Shown here: positions 54,084 through 64,000 of the stretch, in pieces
Layout of the letters: each line of letters begins with the position of its first letter
Position numbering within the stretch: position 1 is the stretch's first letter
NCBI GenBank assembly: GCA_039090855.1
Contig: CM077025.1
Coordinates: 99,490,489 to 99,554,488 of the forward strand
Length of the DNA: 64,000 bases
Source of the DNA: Macrothele yani
Taxonomy: Eukaryota > Arthropoda > Arachnida > Araneae > Macrothelidae
Direction of reading: 5' to 3'
Position numbers and translations under genes: made by a program
The notes under the pieces: model-generated
Databases searched by the model: none
What the model saw: the letters and a program-made list of their open reading frames with translations, nothing else
What the model was told of the DNA's origin: nothing

Positions 54084-57000
54084 TCCACCATACACTTGGA
54101 GGGGGTGCTTGAATGACTTCATTATCAGAACACACTAAAGCAACTCTTTAATTTAATGCATATTCACAACTGATTCTGATCATTCCAAAAAAACAAATTA
54201 ATAAGATAAGAAGGAATGAATTAATATAGCCACTTTTAACAATGAGTTAAAACAAAAGTACAGAAAATAATAACAATGGCAGTAAAACTAGAAAATAGAA
54301 GTAACGTGATCAAGAACATAAAATTGGACGAAGATTTTTCTGAAAATGGTCCATTATTTGTTCACATACACACAGTAAAATTACGTAATATATGACATGC
54401 ATCCAGTACATATTTGAGATCACTCACTTAATAAAACTTCAGTCAGAATGAAATGAAAAGGTTAAAATCAAACCTACAGTGTATAATAAAAAATAGAAAA
54501 AAGATGAAAACTATCCATACATAAAAACTTTGTCTTTAACCCACAAAAATATTTCATGAATATTTGGAACATTAATTAGTGATCACAATAAAACAAGTTT
54601 ATGAGTTCACTTTGAAAAAAAATCCGTCTGCTACACATAAATAAAAATAGCAGAATGTACAGAAATGCAACAAATATTTAAACCATGGGAAAAGCAAAAT
54701 TCATACTCAAACATAAAGTTAAATTATCTTTAATTATATAATGATACTTCTAACTTATTACATCTTTATATTTAACAACTGTGAATAAATCCTAATCAAA
54801 GTTATTATAATATTACACACTTGTCATTTTTAAATAACAGTGTGTGAAATGTTGAAACAGGATAATGTTTGAATGCTGAAAATTATAATAACAGTAGCCC
54901 TTGCATCAAAGCATAGATATATAGGTATATAAGAGAGATATGCAGAGTGGATGAAATTTTAAGAGGATTTGTTCATTTTATAATTTGTTTAAATTTTACA
55001 CACATTATAGTTTTAGTAATTTAAAAACAAGTCTTAATTTTTTTAATATATAGGCTAGTGCTTTATGAAGTGCAAGAACGCAAATACTGGCAGAGCACTT
55101 CCCTGACTAGCCAAAACATGCAGAAGAACCTCTTCTAATTAGTTTTCTAATCTCTTGGGCAATAAATTAAAAGAGAAACCCCTTTTTATTAATTTTAAAA
55201 TAAGCAATGCATTTTTAATAATTAAAATACTGAATATTTTCATTTACATCATACACCAAAAGACCAAATAACAAATGCTCACATACATACAGTGCTGGCA
55301 ATATGAATATTTACTCACAGAATGGTCAAAAGTGTCACTTGCTCATAAAACACCAATGAAAAATCTTTGTCAGAAGTGAAAGTTATGTATCTTCTATGAA
55401 TAAAAATTCACATACTAAGTAAACAAACCACAGCTGATTCATCATTGCAGTTAACAGCTTCTAAGTAAAGCACATGTAGCAAATATTTTCTCTTTATTTT
55501 TATGAGCAATGATTTTACTTTCATTTTCGCAAGCAATACTTTTTCTTTCATATTTTTCTGTAGTTGAAATGTGTTATCAGTTTCTGAAAAGTTCTGAACC
55601 TGACTGAGAAAAGGTTAAATGAATTGAACTTGTCTTTAATGAATTATTGCACATGCTTATCCAAAGCAGTGTTGTCAAGTGTAAAGCTTATAAATGTGGT
55701 TTCTTCTTGAATTGCAGGTGCATTGCTAAGAATGTGTGTAATCAACCATGAAAATTGTTTGTAGTGCACATGCATTGATTCGTGAGAGTGTGAAATAAGT
55801 GTAAGAGACTAACTATGAGGATGAAGAAGACTCTCTACAGTGAGCAGATGTCAATACCTGAAGCAGACAGACTTTAAGTCAATGAAAATTCATGCAAAGT
55901 GGACAAAGAAAAACCAAGTTATCCCACTGTGAGTAGAAGAGTTGTAAAAGTCAAACATAAGAGAATAAGTCTGGAGGACGGACGTCATGTGAATAGCATG
56001 TGACCTTCAGTGTCAAAACACTGGGGAGGACTACTGCAGTTAATGACCTCATAACAATCTGTGAAACTGTGAACCATCTTTCTACATAATAGTTTATGGA
56101 TTACATTATAGTTTGTGAACAAAAAATGCAGCAGGGAGTAAGCAGATAAAGTGTCATGAAGCCTTTTCCCAAAAAGAACACAGTGAATATTTCACATGAA
56201 ATTCTGCAGCACTTTTATGCCACAAAAAACTTTACCAACTATTTGACCACATAGTGTAAAAACCATAAGTAAACCATTTCAACTTGGACATGAAGGGAAA
56301 GTTTTGACATGAAAACATGCTAATTTATAGCATCCAAGAAAGTTCCATTTGCAACCCTAAGCTTTAAAGGTCATGGCACTCCTGTTTTGGAATGCTGGAA
56401 GTATTTTCCCTTACTTATTTACTGCTCAAAAGACAAATTGATGCTATTAGGAAAGCCTGAAAGTCTATTAGTGACCTCTTAGAGTTCATGCTGATTTTTG
56501 GAAGTCCCTTAAGGAGTTTTCTAGGAATCTGAAAATTAATTTCCGAGAAACAACAATCAGAACTTTTTTAAAGTTTAATTTCTCTGAAAATGCATGGTTT
56601 CCCACTTCTTAGTCACTTCTGGCTATACCAAAACACAAAAGGAGCAAGCATTTTTCCTTTTGTTTACAAAAAAATTAAATTTGAAAATCAGAATTTCAAC
56701 TCTAAGTTGCCGTCTTTTATTCCCCATGAAGTAATTTTCTCTGCACAGTGAGCACATAGTAGAATTTTTTAACATAATTCCACTTTAAACAAATGAAAAC
56801 ATGCTTGCCTGCATGTTTTAAGTGAAGTTAAATATAAAAAATCAGTACTGCATGTAAACAGTTTTGCAGGTCATGGAAATAGCTCAGATTCCATTACAGA
56901 CTGATTAAGTACAAATTTTGAATTTTATTTAAGCTCTAAAAAGGGGAAGGGGGTTAAAAATGCCTGCTCTACTGATTGGTTTTGAAGAAGATACTTTTAG

Positions 57001-57489
57001 AAATAAGAAAACATGCAATTTGTTAGAAAAACTTCTTACAAAAATAAGAAGTCGCTCATTTTCACTATTATCAAATACAATAAGAATAATTAATATGAAT
57101 TAAAAACACTTACTCAGAGAATTTACTCAGATTAAAATAATTAAATTATATTTTAACTTGAAGAGCTAAAAAAGAATTGCTCAAAAGACAAATTGATGCT
57201 ATCAAGAAACCTGAAAGTCTATCAGTGACATCCTTGTAGAAGACTTTCTTATGACATGATCAGAAAATATGCAAATATAATCAGGAAAAGAAACAACAAA
57301 ATGCAGCTTGGTCAGAAAAATTAAAACATCCAAAAATTACAAAACATTCTCATCCCTACTACAATAAAAATTTCTATTGGTTCCAAACATTTTCAGCAAG
57401 CAAACAGCATAAGATGTTCATAAAAACGAAATCCATACGCTATCTGAAGCACGATAAAATCATAGTGAAGGTGAAGATGACAATTTAAT
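54084..57489. other. Long AT-rich intron stretch, nothing coding recognised
   Basis: About 3.4 kb without recognised transposon or gene. A 60-bp sequence (GCTCAAAAGACAAATTGATG ... TGAAAGTCTAT) occurs at about 56428-56485 and again at 57180-57240 in the same direction. Confidence 0.45.
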
Positions 57490-57570
57490 ACTAAAATCTA
57501 CAAAAATTAAAAAACATACACGTGATCTTTCGTAAGGGCGCCCCTTTCATCATCAGGTGTGAGACTGTGC
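57490..57570 (-). repeat. Possible 3' end of a Penelope-like element
   Basis: Minus strand: CACACCTGATGATGAAAGGG, GCGCCCTTACGAAAGATCAC, GTGTATGTTTTTTAATTTTT. The order resembles Penelope 3' ends and it lies downstream, in the same orientation, of the GIY-YIG fragment at 58860-59375. Confidence 0.4.
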
Positions 57571-58079
57571 GATCTTTAGTTACAGTATGTTTTATAGTCA
57601 GTGAGAAATGATGTCAAATGCTCCTGGATGTTCATTAGTCAAAGCTGACGGTGAACACAAACAGTAACAACTGTTATTATTATCACCTATCATGCGCACC
57701 ATTCTTTATTGACCATTAGTGTATTCACACTATGACTGTCTTATTGAGTATATTGGAGGCCTCAAAACCTGAGTAACATAATTCTGCAGATGAGTCAGTA
57801 TGTGTATCCATACTTGTGGTACATAAGTTGGAATGTCTTCGTTACAACTTTGTCGCCAATATCGGTGAATAAGTTAACTCTCTGCTAGCAGTGTAGAGGT
57901 CTTTGCTCAAGTACACATCAAAATATATCATACATGAGACTGCCGAAGGAAAAAAAAGCTGAATTTTTTTAACTGTACGGGTGCAAAATAAGAACGTACT
58001 GTGAAACAGCGTGAATATAACGCGGTGTGAGCAAAATCAAATTGTGGACTGAAATTTATTATGTAAATATTAAGCTGGA
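57571..58079. other. Intron, nothing recognised
   Basis: Possibly part of the Penelope-like element. No motif seen. Confidence 0.4.
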
Positions 58080-58855
58080 GCACATCACTGTACTCAAAAT
58101 GTATAATTTTCCTTTTTTTTTTTTTTCCATCGCGGAGAAAAAAATTACGATTACCACCGAAATCTACGCTCTGTCCAACTTCCATTTTAGGAAAGTTTTC
58201 CTCCATTTTGAAGCTGCAAAACAAGTATTTATGGAATAAAATTATATTTAACAACACTACTGGGTAGAAGAAACATCGCCATGAACAAAGGATTACGAGA
58301 GAAACCTTTACTCCGTCTAACTACCGTTTCCGAAAGCTTTGAAAGTCGGAATTCCGCCCACCGACGGAAAACCACCCCACCACCACCTCCACCAATCTCT
58401 CCCAAATTTCTGTTCAGTTCTGCATCGATCTGGAGAACCATCGAAATGACGATGGAAAAGCCGGAATTCCTCGAATCCACTGAAGAATCTCGTGCCTGAA
58501 GATCACAGAGAAATTTTCGCGCCAAGTTCCGCTTTCCGGAATTTTTCTTCCATTTTCAAGCTGAAATACAAATATTTATGGAATAAAATTATATTTAACA
58601 ATAATACTGCGCAGAAGTAATCTCGCCAGAAAAAGAAATCAAGATTACGGGGGAAATGTTCACTCTTTAACTTCCGTTTTCGAAAGTGTTGAAAACGAAA
58701 TACAATATCCACACCATAAGAAAAAAGACACTCCCCCCCCCCCAACTAATCATGCAAAATTTCTCTTCAGATTTTGCATCAATCTCGAGTTGAACCTAAA
58801 TGATGACAAAAAAGCGGAATTCCGAGAATCCGCGGAAGAATCTCATGTATGAATA
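58080..58855. repeat. Tandem array of a 347-bp satellite-like unit (about 2.2 units)
   Basis: TTATGGAATAAAATTATATTTAAC occurs at 58229 and 58576 (347 bp apart). Other shared blocks are TTCCATTTT(A/C)AAGCTG, CTAACTACCGTTTCCGAAAG/TTAACTTCCGTTTTCGAAAG, CAATCT...TTTCT(G/C)TTCAG and GGAATTCC(T/G)(C/A)GAATCC followed by GAAGAATCTC. More GC-rich than the intron. A related single unit lies at 27840-28020. It separates the GIY-YIG fragment from its presumed 3' end. Confidence 0.88.
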
Positions 58856-58859
58856 TATG

Positions 58860-59375
58860 CCTCAGGCCATAAGGGAACATATCAAGTATTCTGAATAAGG
58901 CAGGCAAGTGAGGTGTTAGATGCGCCAGTCCTTGCTGCATATTGGTGTTCTGCCACACGGATTCCAAGGCTTCTAAGTGTTGAGCCTATGTAATAAGTGT
59001 CATTACTGTCAGGATGTAAACTTCTTATGGGTATACAATAGATCCCACAGGTTTTGGTTTCAAGGGTAATATCACGATCTTTACGAATGTTTTGAAATAA
59101 ATTACTTGTTTTCAGCCCAAAATCTATATTATATTTTTTGCAAATATTACTTATTGTTTGTAATTAAAGGCTGATATTCTATTGAGCCAATGTATTTGAC
59201 GTTATTAATATCTCTTTCGAGTGTAGTGGATCCGTACCTTTTGTATCTTGATATTATATCCTGTATAAATTTTGGGGAATATCTATGCTTCATGATATCT
59301 TTCTTCATAAAGATGTTCAAATAATATTGACAAAATGTCAAACAAATGCCACAATATGAAAAATATCCAATAAAC
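58860..59375 (-). pseudogene. Penelope-like element fragment with GIY-YIG endonuclease
   Basis: Read on the minus strand: NIFMKKDIMKHRYSPKFIQD (end of the reverse-transcriptase part), KYIGSIEYQPLITNNK, then after a frame change NLFQNIRKDRDITLETKTCG, IYCIPIRSLHPDSNDTYYIG, STLRSLGIRVAEHQYAARTG. CGIYCI and TYYIG are the GIY and YIG elements, the following Arg and AEHQ are the conserved Arg and Glu-His of the nuclease fold. The frames carry stops. A reverse transcriptase with a C-terminal GIY-YIG nuclease is the Penelope arrangement. The weak reverse-transcriptase signal leaves room for another GIY-YIG element. Confidence 0.6.
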
Positions 59376-61058
59376 AATTCGAAAAATGTTTAATAAATGT
59401 TAGGAACTTAAAAATAAACTTTACACAAATGTTGAAAATTTTTAGCTCACCAAGATTTTTTATTTCTGTAGGGATCACAGAGAATCCACAGCACTTTGAA
59501 TGTCTGGGTTTTCTCTGAGGCATGTGAGGAAGTTTATCCAGTTGCACCTGTTGCCACCCCAATCAGGAGAGGACTAAGTGCACGTCAACTGGGAAAGGTA
59601 AACTCAAAACTAGCTTCTGGCAGATGAAGCAAAATTACAAAGTACACCTCCCATTTGCTAAATGGGTCATTGAAGACACTAAAAAAGTCCAAAGTACAAT
59701 AATTTCCTGGAATCTAAATAACATTTTTGGCATTTTTCCAGGAGTATGAGGGGAAATAAGGAGATGAAGGCCCATTTAAGGAGTTATCCAGGAGACATAT
59801 GAACTCTCTGCGACTTTTATAGTAACAAAATTTGGTACACCGCTGCTGCAGAAATTCAAGAGACTACTTGAATGTAAGTTTACAGATTGTGAGTACCCGC
59901 CTCAATCAAAGCAATAAGGCGAAAATACTACAAAACTTATGTTACAGGTTTGTTGTGTATGGGGAACACTCAAACAGTATAACTAATTCCTTTGGATAGG
60001 TGGTCTTATTAGTTATGACTGGGTTTTTGTTTTTTAATCTTTTGGAGTATAATAGACACCCACAGATGTGATGTTTATACAGCCAAGGATGCATGAACAC
60101 ACACACCAATACCTCAAAGATTATAAGATTACCCAAACTGATTCATAAAACACGACTTTGTAGTTTTTGTTAATTTATTTTGTAGCTTAAGATTAATTTC
60201 TTCACAATACAGTTATGTGTAATTATTGCTTATACATGTCATTTTCGGATCACATCAGTTATTTTAATGTCCAAATACAATGCATCAGCAAACTTGAAAA
60301 CATAATTTAGAAATTACTTTGTCAACATAAATGACATAATTTGTTTGTACAGAATTCATAATATCACTGCAAGTGCTAAGTGACAAAATCATAAAAAAAT
60401 TGAGTTATAAGGATGAGAAACAAAAAATATGTAAAAGATTCCATTGCTTATTACGCCATGCGCATATAAGGTCAATGAAATTGACAAAAAAATATATTTC
60501 CATGTAAATTGGTCTTTTTTTCACCTGTTTCAGCACTTGTTTTAGATTAATATGTAGGATAACATAGAAGATACAACAGAAACTGATCACACTACTGACT
60601 ATTAGTCCAATGTTTGGTTCTGCATCAAGAAGCTGTCATCTACTGATTGGCAAAATGCAAGCTGTTGTTTGTTTTCACATTTTTTTTATTATTATTTCAT
60701 TTAACAGTAATGACAAAGTACACAATACATAAATTACAGTTTGCACAGTGAAATATGAATTTTTAAATAGCCAAACAGCTGTCACTGAGTTTAAGTTAGC
60801 AATATTAACTAGATTAACACAATCTTAAATGATAAAAAAAAAAAAAAAAAAGTTACACAACACAAACAACAGCCTGCATTTCTAAATCCACCACCAAAAC
60901 TGAACATCACATGTATAGCAAGAAACTTTCTAGTCAGACTTTTCAATTACTCATGTTCAGCACTTCGTTTGGATACCAAAAGGAGTCATACAGTGTTTAC
61001 AGATACCATCATCAACAAAACTTAAACAAAGCAATGCAAAACAGAACAAAAAATTTAC
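59376..61058. other. Intron, nothing recognised
   Basis: AT-rich. May include further degraded Penelope-like sequence up to about 59560. An A22 run at about 60834-60851. Confidence 0.45.
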
Positions 61059-61262
61059 CAATCCCACATGATTGACTGCATTGGCTGAGGCTCCAGCCAA
61101 AATAAGCTCTTCTGCTACATCTTCCTGGCCATTCAGGCATGCAATGTGTAAGGGTGTATTACCATATGAATTCACAGAATTCAACTCAGCTCCCAGGTCC
61201 AAAAGAGTTTGAACACAATTTAATTGGCCACTAGCTGCTGCAGCATGCAATGGAGTGTACAT
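61059..61262 (-). CDS. ANKRD28: Ankyrin-repeat exon (first in window) of a PP6 ankyrin-subunit-like gene
   Basis: A 204-bp exon, 68 codons, phase 0 on both sides. Acceptor TCCTTGTAG|ATGTAC, donor GGATTG|GTAAATT on the minus strand. It encodes two repeats: MYTPLHAAAASGQLNCVQTL, LDLGAELNSVNSYG, then NTPLHIACLNGQEDVAEELI, LAGASANAVNHVGL. Vertebrate ANKRD28 reads SYTPLHAAASSGMISVVKYL and AYGNTPLHVACYNGQDVVVN here, including the Asn-Gly-Gln of the second repeat. The ATG at the exon start is an internal Met, not a start codon: it directly follows an acceptor site and sits mid-repeat. Earlier exons lie beyond 64000. Family role: scaffold of the PP6 phosphatase holoenzyme (knowledge), cytoplasmic. 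Confidence 0.95.
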
Positions 61263-61636
61263 CTACAAGGAAATGGTAATTTTACAAATCTGTAGAAAAC
61301 TTTAAAGTCTGTTATTTAAAAGAAAAAGAAAAAAAAACATTCATTGATGAAAATTCAGTAAGTGAATAAAAACTATTTCCATAACGAGACAATATAAAAT
61401 GTGAATAAACAAACAACAAACATAAATTACCCAATTCATAAAAAGAGTTTCATATTATAAAATAATTCAAATTTATTTTTTTTCTTTTAAATACATTTAT
61501 GCATTTTCATTTATTTTTATTTAATCAATTACTTTTTGAGTAAACTGTTTCTATGCACATTTTCTTTGTTTCATTAATTTTCACTGAATGGGCCAACAAT
61601 ACAAAAATTTTAATCAAAATTCATAGCACATGTGCA
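61263..61636. other. Intron, nothing recognised
   Basis: AT-rich sequence upstream of the exon at 61059-61262, including its acceptor and polypyrimidine region. Confidence 0.5.
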
Positions 61637-62500
61637 GGGTTGGCAAGGTAATTTACTCGTTACGTATTTTACGTAAATTACACGTAATGTACAGGTAATT
61701 TACTTGGCGTAGAAAACCAGTTTTTTACGCAGACGTAAAAAACTAATTTTCTTTCATGTGTGTGTATAAATACTATAATATAAAAACCACTTTAATTATA
61801 TTACATTTTAAACTTAAAATTTTTTGTACATTTCACTACCAACTCATTCTCTTAAGAATGTCCATACAGATCAGCCACCTATTAACAGATTTCTTTTTAA
61901 AAATTATAATGTATCTGTTCTTTCTTGTATATTAAAAATGGAGAAAACAATCTACCTCTTGCACTAGCATAGATAAAAATCACAATGTATATTGAATAGA
62001 AGTCAAGATTATGAAGAGGTTGACCGCCGCGATTCATAGTGGGAAGAGTCTTCAATTAGAATGTTGAGCCTCCTTCAACAATTAGCGAAGAAGGGGAAAG
62101 AACGGTGTTTATTAAGAACGCTCTCAGCTTTGAACTGAAGCCAACACTAAAACGTTCCGCATTTAAATAACAGAAAAAAATGTGTAGTTCACATAGTTAT
62201 AGTTTTACTGCCGAGTCAACGAGAATTGCCGACGTTGTTGAACTTCTGCATCAGACTAGCAGTGAATCCCTGTAGAGACATGAGCTGCCAGCCGGCAGCA
62301 CGCGCACGGATATCTAAGGCGAGCCATGAGGCAACGTCTCATTTTGATTGGCCCTATCATCTCGTTTCACTTTAAACTATATAGCGGCGTGGCTTCTGAC
62401 TTCCTTTGCCGAACATAATATTTTAAAGTGGGCCCCACACCAATTATCATAAAGAAAAGGATTTCCCCGTGTGAATAGGAAGGCTAGGAAAATATATATA
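61637..62500. repeat. Unclassified element, left end CAGGGTTGGCAAGGTAATTT
   Basis: Starts abruptly with CAGGGTTGGCAAGG followed by mirrored ATTTACG/CGTAAAT motifs. This is the style of the other CAGGG-ended hAT-like elements here. The other end is not certain: TGTCAACCCTG at about 62558-62568 would fit, but that stretch may belong to the LINE 5' region. From 62080 to 62440 it is GC-richer, with GATTGG and CTATATAG motifs. Confidence 0.4.
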
Positions 62501-62662
62501 TATATATGGGATGTAAGGTCAGGTGATGCGTAACATCACAGCCTCTCCTTGACAAATGTCAACCCTGCCTTCTCGTGGTGCATCCTGTTCCCACTAAAGG
62601 GGCTCTGATGACCGCCAATAGCGGTATGACTATACAATCGGGATTAGAGGAAATGCTATCCC

Positions 62663-62894
62663 TGCCGCCTCAGTGGCGCAGTGGTCTAAGGCGTTGGCCT
62701 CTGATCATTCGCCCGTAAGGGGCCCGGGTTCGAATCCCGGTCAGGCATGGATGTTGTGTTTGTCTTACGGCACTGGCTCTTTCCCTTCCCTGGAACCAGT
62801 GACCCAAAATTAGGGACGGGCGACTGCTTATAGCCCATTGAGTTGCTCACGGTGGTCGTTAAACCTCCATTCAAAAAAAAAAAAAAAAAAAAAA
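62663..62894 (+). repeat. tRNA-derived SINE (family 1), intact, 13-bp TSD
   Basis: Head with A box TGGCGCAGTGGTCTAAGGCG, a long variable arm (TTCGCCCGTAAGGGG) as in class II tRNAs and B box GGTTCGAATCC. Body GGCACTGGCTCTTTCCCTTC ... GGTGGTCGTTAAACCTCC, then poly-A. GAAATGCTATCCC is duplicated exactly at 62650-62662 and 62895-62907. Other copies at 28028 (minus), 38641 and 48290. Confidence 0.95.
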
Positions 62895-63079
62895 GAAATG
62901 CTATCCCACACTCACCAACCTGCTTGGCCAGCGTGGTGAGTTATGGTCAAACCCCTCCAAAATGATTCCACAACTTAAATCTTGGCCCTCAGTCTCCGGC
63001 AGCTGGAATGTACCTGGCCAAGGCAGCGGCCAGTGCAACATGAAGGCAGAGGGTGCTAAGAATACCCGGAGGACCGGAC

Positions 63080-64000
63080 TAGGCTGTGATCTGATGCTGA
63101 CCTTGGCTACGTATAATGGACGCTCCCTATCTTCTGATTCAAGGCTTCTTGAATTGGAAGAGGAACTACAAAGGATCAAGTGGGACATCATCGGGCTAAG
63201 TGAGGAAAGGAGAAGATCTCATTGAACTGAAAAGTGGACATCTCTTCTGCTATCGTGGAACAGATACTGGCAGAACTAGTGGTGTTGGATTTATAATAAA
63301 CAAGAAACTGAAGGATAAAGTTGTAGAAGTTGAAAGTTCCTCTGACAGAGCTGCACGACTCGTTATCCAACTCTCGAAAAGATACCAGGCTCAGATTATT
63401 CAAACTTATGCACCCACCACAAGTCATCCTGAAGAAGAAATTGAAGAATTTTATGAGGAAATTCGTCATCTAAATAATAAAGGTAAGCAGCACTTGAAGA
63501 TAATTATGGGAGATTTCAATGCAAAAATAGGGCAACGGCAACAGAATGAAACTTCAGTAGGTAAATTCGGTCACTGCAACAGAAACCAGCGTGGAAATAC
63601 TCTCGTTGAGTTTGCAGAGGCGGAATGGTTTTTCATCTTGAACTCCTTTTTCAAGAAAAAGCCACACAGGAAATGGACATGGAGACATCCAAATGGGACG
63701 ACAAGTGAAATTGATTTTATTATGTGTAACAAAAATTCGTTATAGAAGACTGCAGTGTGCTAAACAAGTTCAACACAGGTAGTAACCATAGATTGGTGAG
63801 ATGTAAGATGCACCTAAACACTAAACTTGAACGTGGCAAGCTCATAAGACAAACAAAATCTATTGACATAACCAACCTTAAAAAACACCATAATACCTTC
63901 AAGTTGGAACTGAAGAACAGATTCTCTGCTTTAGAAGGCATAACATTGGAAGAAGTGGATATTTCTGAAGTTAACAGAAAAGTAACCAAAGCTCTTATGG
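63080..64000 (+). pseudogene. RTE-type endonuclease/reverse transcriptase ORF, frameshifted, partial
   Basis: Endonuclease motifs in order: LMLTLATYNGRSLSSDSRLL (Asn of the active site), ELQRIKWDIIGLSE (catalytic Glu), then after a frame change near 63210 KGEDLIELKSGHLFCYRGTD, SGVGFIINKKLKDKVVEVES, IIQTYAPTTSHPEEEIEEFY, IIMGDFNAKIGQRQQNETSV (GDFNA, Asp and Asn) and KWTWRHPNGTTSEIDFIMCN (IDFI Asp). A second frame change at about 63742 leads to FNTGSNHRLVRCKMHLNTKL, where relatives have SDHRLV, so the aspartate of the catalytic Asp-His pair is Asn. The reverse transcriptase lies beyond the window. Two shifts and the replaced residue indicate an inactive copy. Confidence 0.9.

Larger units (their letters stand above)
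62505..64000 (+). mobile_element. RTE-type LINE, 5' part, runs off the window
   Basis: A GC-richer 5' leader (about 62505-62960) leads into an apurinic-type endonuclease frame that continues to the end of the window. The leader is interrupted by a SINE. Similarity to the LINE pieces at 39300 and 46828 suggests related elements. 5' boundary approximate. Confidence 0.8.

Noticed and set aside
61260..61262. ATG at the beginning of the first ankyrin exon as a translation start
   Set aside because: It follows an AG acceptor with a pyrimidine tract and lies inside an ankyrin repeat that needs residues before it. An internal Met is the better reading.
62686..62874. Protein-coding gene with NSMGYKQSPVPNFG motif, also seen at 28085
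   Set aside because: Both are translations of the same SINE family, which is non-coding.

Overview
This is a eukaryotic, AT-rich window (roughly one third GC by eye) from an animal genome, most likely an invertebrate. The reasons are GT-AG introns of 9-12 kb, ankyrin exons close to animal ANKRD28/44/52, and a dense load of Tc1/mariner, hAT, piggyBac, RTE-type LINE, Penelope-like and tRNA-headed SINE copies. The DUF4817-type mariner relatives are especially common in arthropods, so an arthropod (perhaps a chelicerate) is plausible, but that is inference. There is no bacterial-style operon content. || One host gene explains the window. Six exons on the minus strand (61262-61059, 48651-48565, 36889-36697, 27417-27335, 17491-17428, 7116-7048) have matching splice phases. 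Joined, they give a continuous ankyrin-repeat stretch of about 233 codons that aligns without a gap to the middle of the ANKRD28/44/52 family, the ankyrin subunits of protein phosphatase 6. The gene begins beyond 64000 and continues below 7048, so nearly everything else is intron. The third exon lacks one base in a C run (5 C where 6 keep the frame), which is either a sequence error or a real frameshift. || Layout: 1-7047 (intron downstream of the last exon seen) holds an AC/CT microsatellite, two mariner remnants, a Tc1 copy, an 838-bp long-TIR element and a foldback element. 7117-17427 holds a minus-strand Tc1, a mariner, and a nested set (Tc1 containing a hAT and another Tc1). 17492-27334 holds a hAT with a perfect 8-bp target duplication and an 83-bp perfect hairpin, an inverted tRNA-headed repeat with 12-bp target duplication, a 65-bp minisatellite, and a strand-asymmetric block ending in a GC-rich patch. 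27418-36696 holds a 5-bp-TSD element carrying a second inverted tRNA-headed repeat, a hAT remnant and a DUF4817-type transposon. 36890-48564 holds several SINEs and a LINE split by a 6.9-kb 5-bp-TSD element. 48652-61058 holds a hAT remnant, a TTAA-flanked piggyBac-type MITE, a hAT-like element with a CTCF-like motif, a 347-bp satellite-like array and a GIY-YIG (Penelope-like) endonuclease. 61263-64000 holds a young SINE inside the 5' end of an RTE-type LINE that runs off the window. || The most unusual item is a tRNA-headed repeat family built of about 300-bp units. Two full copies share the same outer ends, have an inverted 5' half and carry 12-bp target duplications (20204-20935 and 28651-29160). 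I do not recognise this architecture as a named family.
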